Positions 61,276-64,000 of a DNA stretch of 64,000 nt are shown piece by piece. The position numbers were made by a program, and so were the translations under genes. The DNA lies in NCBI RefSeq assembly GCF_024599655.1, contig NZ_CP102247.1:620001-684000 (forward strand). The letters run 5' to 3'. The notes below the pieces were generated by a model. That model searched no databases, had not been told where the DNA came from, and saw nothing but the letters and a program-made list of their open reading frames with translations. This DNA comes from Enterobacter asburiae. Lineage in GTDB: Bacteria; Pseudomonadota; Gammaproteobacteria; Enterobacterales; Enterobacteriaceae. Each line of letters opens with the position of its first letter. Position 1 is the first letter of the stretch.

Positions 61276-61749
61276 TCAGAGCAGTTTAAAGAGATCCAAA
61301 GCAGTTTCTGTTGGAACGCCCTGAACGAAGCATTCCACACCGGCCGCTTTCAGGCCGTTGAACGCGGCGATATCGTTCGCGTCGACAGAGACCGTTTTGG
61401 CAATTTGTTGTTTGCCACTGGCGTAGTGCATGTTTCCGACGTTAATACGGGTGATGGGCACGCCGCCCTCAACCAGCTTCAGAAAATCGGCGGGTGATTT
61501 GCAGACCAGCAGGATTTTCTGGCGGTCAGCGGCGCGGTGAATGTTGTCGATCACTTTTTGCAGCGACCAGAAGCGCACGGCGATCCCTTCCGCGAGCACC
61601 ATTTCCATCAGGTTCTGTTGAACCGGATCCTCAGCGACCTCATCGTTAGCGACCAGCACCAGGTTTGCCCCCGCAAACCCCACCCACTGCACGCCCACCT
61701 GACCGTGGATCAGGCGTTCATCGATGCGGCATAAGACAATGTTTGGCAT
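61276..61749 (-). CDS. agaV: AgaV, PTS EIIB for N-acetylgalactosamine
   Basis: AgaV is the mannose-family EIIB protein that phosphorylates incoming GalNAc. The 157-residue protein has the phospho-acceptor His15 in RIDERLIHGQVGVQW, and GGVPITRINVGNMHY in the second half. It lies 20 bases after kbaZ. Confidence 0.95.
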   Translation of the reverse strand: MPNIVLCRIDERLIHGQVGVQWVGFAGANLVLVANDEVAEDPVQQNLMEMVLAEGIAVRFWSLQKVIDNIHRAADRQKILLVCKSPADFLKLVEGGVPITRINVGNMHYASGKQQIAKTVSVDANDIAAFNGLKAAGVECFVQGVPTETALDLFKLL

Positions 61750-61769
61750 AGCGTTTTCCTCTTTTTTAA

Positions 61770-63065
61770 TTATGCGTTTTGAGTCGTTACGCCTTCGCAG
61801 GCGGCGTGGTACTGCTGGAGTATGTCCTGAATGTGGTCGATGATGAGTTCCCGTGGCGTTGACTTGAGAGCGCCCTCGCGAACTTTGCCGTACTGCAACG
61901 GCAGGTACTGGCTGATCAGCGGCAGAGGAATAGGCTCGTCTGCCAGGTTACGCACCAGACGTTCAAAAGCGTCGTCAATCTGGCTGTCCGGCCAGTAGTA
62001 GCGCACGCGGTCAGAGTAGCTGTAGCCGCGCGCCAGGCGACGCGCGTTGCCGTCACCGTGGTAATGGCTTTGCCAGTATTCCGGGCGATCGAGCATGACG
62101 TTTTCCAGCACGTGACGCAGGCCGGAGCTGGCTTTTGCCGGCAGCAGCTCCTCTTCTATGGCGGCCAGCGAGAACAGCGCTTCGCGCAGGGCGAAGGTCA
62201 GGGCGGGGCCAACTTTTAGAATCGCAAAGTGATCGTTAACCAGCTGGCGCAGCGCCTGCGGCGTCTGGTAGTCGGTGGAGTGCGCTTCAAACACCAGCGT
62301 ATCGTAGGCTTCAACCATTTTGCTCAGGGCAACGGCTTTCTGCGGCTGATAGTCGCAGACGTGCGCGTGGTCGAACTCCACGCCAGGCTGGACCACCAGG
62401 CCAATAATGCGCGGCCAGATGTCGCTCAAACCTTCCTTTTCGAACGCATGGCGGTGCGCTTCAAGCGTGGCGCGTGCAGCGTCCGGCGTGGTGACGGCAA
62501 GTTCGGTGAGCGTTTCGTGCGCGCCACCGGGAACCGGTACTTCCGTGCCGATAACGTAGACCAGATTGGATTCACCAAACTGCTCGCGACAGGTCGCTTC
62601 GGCAATCTTCGCCAGGCGTGCGGCGCGTCCGGCAACGATCGCGTCGGTCAGGGGAACCGGATCGTCCTCACAGGACATGCTGCAGTCCAAGTGGATCTTT
62701 TTGAATCCGGCAGAAACATAGCTTTTGATCAGATCGTCGGCATTCGCCATCGCCTGTTCCGCAGGGAGATTTTGCCAGCGGTTAGGGCCCAAATGATCGC
62801 CGCCGAGGATAAGCTGTGACGTCGGGAAGCCGAGCGACTCGGCCAGCTGGCAGACAAACCCGTGAAAATCCGCAGGCGTCATGCCGGTATAGCCGCCAAA
62901 CTGATCCACCTGGTTGGAGGTGGCCTCGATCAGCAGCGGCGACTGATGCGAATGCGCGTAACGAATGGCAGCTTCAAGTACCAGCGGATGTGCGGAACAG
63001 ACGGCATAGATCCCGTTTGAATTCCCTCGTTTATGTTGTTCCACCATTTCTGTCAGATGTTTCAC
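61770..63065 (-). CDS. kbaZ: KbaZ (AgaZ), tagatose-1,6-bisphosphate aldolase accessory subunit
   Basis: KbaZ stabilises and activates the KbaY aldolase. The 431-residue protein has SAHPLVLEAAIRYAHSH, ATSNQVDQFGGYTGMTPADF, ILGGDHLGPNRWQNLPA and the HYHGDGNARRLARGYSYSDR motif near the C terminus. The likely start is a GTG at 63063-63065, 3 bases after GGAGAGG, giving MKHLTEMVEQHK as in E. coli; the longer frame from 63116 would run through an AgaR-like operator. Confidence 0.94.
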   Translation of the reverse strand: MKHLTEMVEQHKRGNSNGIYAVCSAHPLVLEAAIRYAHSHQSPLLIEATSNQVDQFGGYTGMTPADFHGFVCQLAESLGFPTSQLILGGDHLGPNRWQNLPAEQAMANADDLIKSYVSAGFKKIHLDCSMSCEDDPVPLTDAIVAGRAARLAKIAEATCREQFGESNLVYVIGTEVPVPGGAHETLTELAVTTPDAARATLEAHRHAFEKEGLSDIWPRIIGLVVQPGVEFDHAHVCDYQPQKAVALSKMVEAYDTLVFEAHSTDYQTPQALRQLVNDHFAILKVGPALTFALREALFSLAAIEEELLPAKASSGLRHVLENVMLDRPEYWQSHYHGDGNARRLARGYSYSDRVRYYWPDSQIDDAFERLVRNLADEPIPLPLISQYLPLQYGKVREGALKSTPRELIIDHIQDILQQYHAACEGVTTQNA

Positions 63066-63316
63066 TTTCCTCTCCATTTCGGATGGTAATGATACTTGTC
63101 TTTCGTTTTGTTTCATTTAATCCTGCATCATGGTGATATAAAAATAAAACGAAAGATAATAGATTTCCGATCTGTTTCACAAAAGAAACATAATGAAAGG
63201 TTTCAGCGCAGTGTTGGCTTGCGTCTGGACGTAAGGCGGGACTTGCATTCCCGCAAAAGAAAGGACTTAATAGGCAAAACGAAATGAAACGAAAGACTAT
63301 TTATTAAGGAGCTCGT
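63066..63316. promoter_or_regulatory. kbaZ/agaR divergent promoter region with four AgaR-like operators
   Basis: Four 24-base sites fit the AgaR operator core: 63097-63120 on the plus strand (TTTCGTTTTGTTTCATTT), and on the minus strand 63135-63158 (TTTCGTTTTATTTTT), 63179-63202 (TTTCATTATGTTTCTTTT) and 63275-63298 (TTTCGTTTCATTTCGTTTT). The first is next to kbaZ and the last is 18 bases before agaR, so both repression of the aga genes and autorepression are likely. Confidence 0.8.
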
Positions 63317-64000
63317 ATGAGCAGCACCGATTCATCCGCGGAAAAGCGCATCACCGGCACCAGTGAAAGGCGAGAGCAGATCATTCAGCGGCTGCGGGCG
63401 CAGGGAAGCGTGCAGGTTAACGACCTGTCTCATCTGTACGGCGTATCGACGGTGACGATCCGCAACGACCTGGCGTTTCTGGAGAAGCAGGGCATTGCCG
63501 TTCGCGCTTACGGTGGGGCATTGATTTGCGAAGGCAACATGCCGGGCGCTGAGCCTTCCGTGGAGGATAAAAGCTCGCTGAATACGGCGGTGAAGCGCAG
63601 CATCGCGCAGGCCGCTGCCGCGCTGGTCAAACCCGGGCACCGTATTATTCTGGACTCCGGCACCACGACGTTTGAAATCGCCCGCATGCTGCGCCAGCAC
63701 ACGGACGTCATTGCGATGACCAACGGGATGAACGTAGCGAATGCGTTGCTGGAAGCGGAAGGGGTGGAATTGCTGATGACCGGCGGGCATCTACGCCGTC
63801 AGTCGCAATCTTTCTACGGTGACCAGGCAGAACAGTCGTTACAGAATTACCATTTTGACCTGCTGTTCCTGGGCGTTGACGCCATCGATCTCGATCGCGG
63901 CGTGAGCACGCACAACGAGGATGAAGCCCGTTTGAACCGCAAAATGTGCGAGGTGGCGGAGCGCATTATCGTTGTCACTGACTCCAGCAAGTTTAACCGC
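63317..64000 (+). CDS. agaR: AgaR, DeoR-family repressor of the aga cluster (3' end outside the window)
   Basis: AgaR represses the GalNAc/galactosamine genes. The first 228 codons are in the window (E. coli AgaR has 269). The DeoR-type helix-turn-helix is at about residues 20-70 (REQIIQRLRAQGSVQVNDL, YGVSTVTIRNDLAFLEKQG), followed by the sugar-phosphate-binding domain with ILDSGTTTFEIARML and FLGVDAIDLDRGVSTHNEDEA. Ribosome site AAGGAG is 9 bases before the ATG. The frame is open to the window end. Confidence 0.96.
   Translation, partial: MSSTDSSAEKRITGTSERREQIIQRLRAQGSVQVNDLSHLYGVSTVTIRNDLAFLEKQGIAVRAYGGALICEGNMPGAEPSVEDKSSLNTAVKRSIAQAAAALVKPGHRIILDSGTTTFEIARMLRQHTDVIAMTNGMNVANALLEAEGVELLMTGGHLRRQSQSFYGDQAEQSLQNYHFDLLFLGVDAIDLDRGVSTHNEDEARLNRKMCEVAERIIVVTDSSKFNR

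Overview
The window is a chromosomal segment of a gammaproteobacterium of the order Enterobacterales. Gene content, order and protein sequence follow the Escherichia coli region from lptC to agaR almost gene for gene. Several details point to Enterobacter or a close relative rather than Escherichia: a PmrAB-like two-component pair between obgE and dacB, a five-residue insertion in the NusA S1 domain, REP-type repeats of the form GTAGGCCCGGTAAGCG, and an aga cluster with a different 3' end. The genus is an inference; the sequence does not prove it.

Layout. (1) 1-2650, minus strand: the envelope cluster yrbG-kdsD-kdsC-lptC (Kdo synthesis and LPS export). (2) 2878-5980, plus: mlaFEDCB, the retrograde phospholipid transporter, followed by ibaG and murA. 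(3) 7733-9221, minus: sfsB and ispB. (4) 9479-12320, plus: rplU-rpmA-yhbE-obgE. (5) 12356-15494, minus: dacB followed directly by a PmrA/PmrB-like response regulator and sensor kinase. (6) greA (+), yhbY (-), rlmE-ftsH, folP-glmM and secG (+). (7) tRNA-Leu(GAG), argG (-), then initiator tRNA-Met and the rimP-nusA-infB-rbfA-truB-rpsO-pnp-nlpI-yrbN-deaD transcription, translation and RNA-decay superoperon. (8) mtr, yhbW, ubiV-ubiU, ubiT, yhbS, yhbQ, yhbP, yhbO, yraR and yraQ. (9) 45348-49045, minus: lpoA-yraN-diaA-dolP, with rsmI divergent.

(10) The accessory part is 49977-64000. A Fic-domain protein with a C-terminal winged helix follows rsmI. Next, on the minus strand, comes one long co-directional run: kbaZ-agaV-agaW-agaE-agaF-agaA, a terminator and new promoter region, then agaS-kbaY, and then three genes not found at this place in E. 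coli K-12: a MalX-like PTS permease, a MalY-like PLP enzyme and a secreted GH36-like glycosidase. agaR is divergent at the right edge and is cut by the window end. The aga genes encode a complete N-acetylgalactosamine route: PTS uptake by AgaVWEF, deacetylation by AgaA, deamination/isomerisation by AgaS, and cleavage of tagatose-1,6-bisphosphate by KbaYZ. agaW and agaA, which are truncated in E. coli K-12, are full length here. Six sites resembling the AgaR operator lie in the two regulatory gaps.

No insertion sequence, prophage, integrase or CRISPR array was seen. The most interesting items are the permease/PLP enzyme/glycosidase block that takes the place of agaBCDI, the dacB-linked two-component system, the Fic protein with a variant inhibitory motif, and a tRNA-Leu 3'-end remnant behind a strong promoter upstream of metY.
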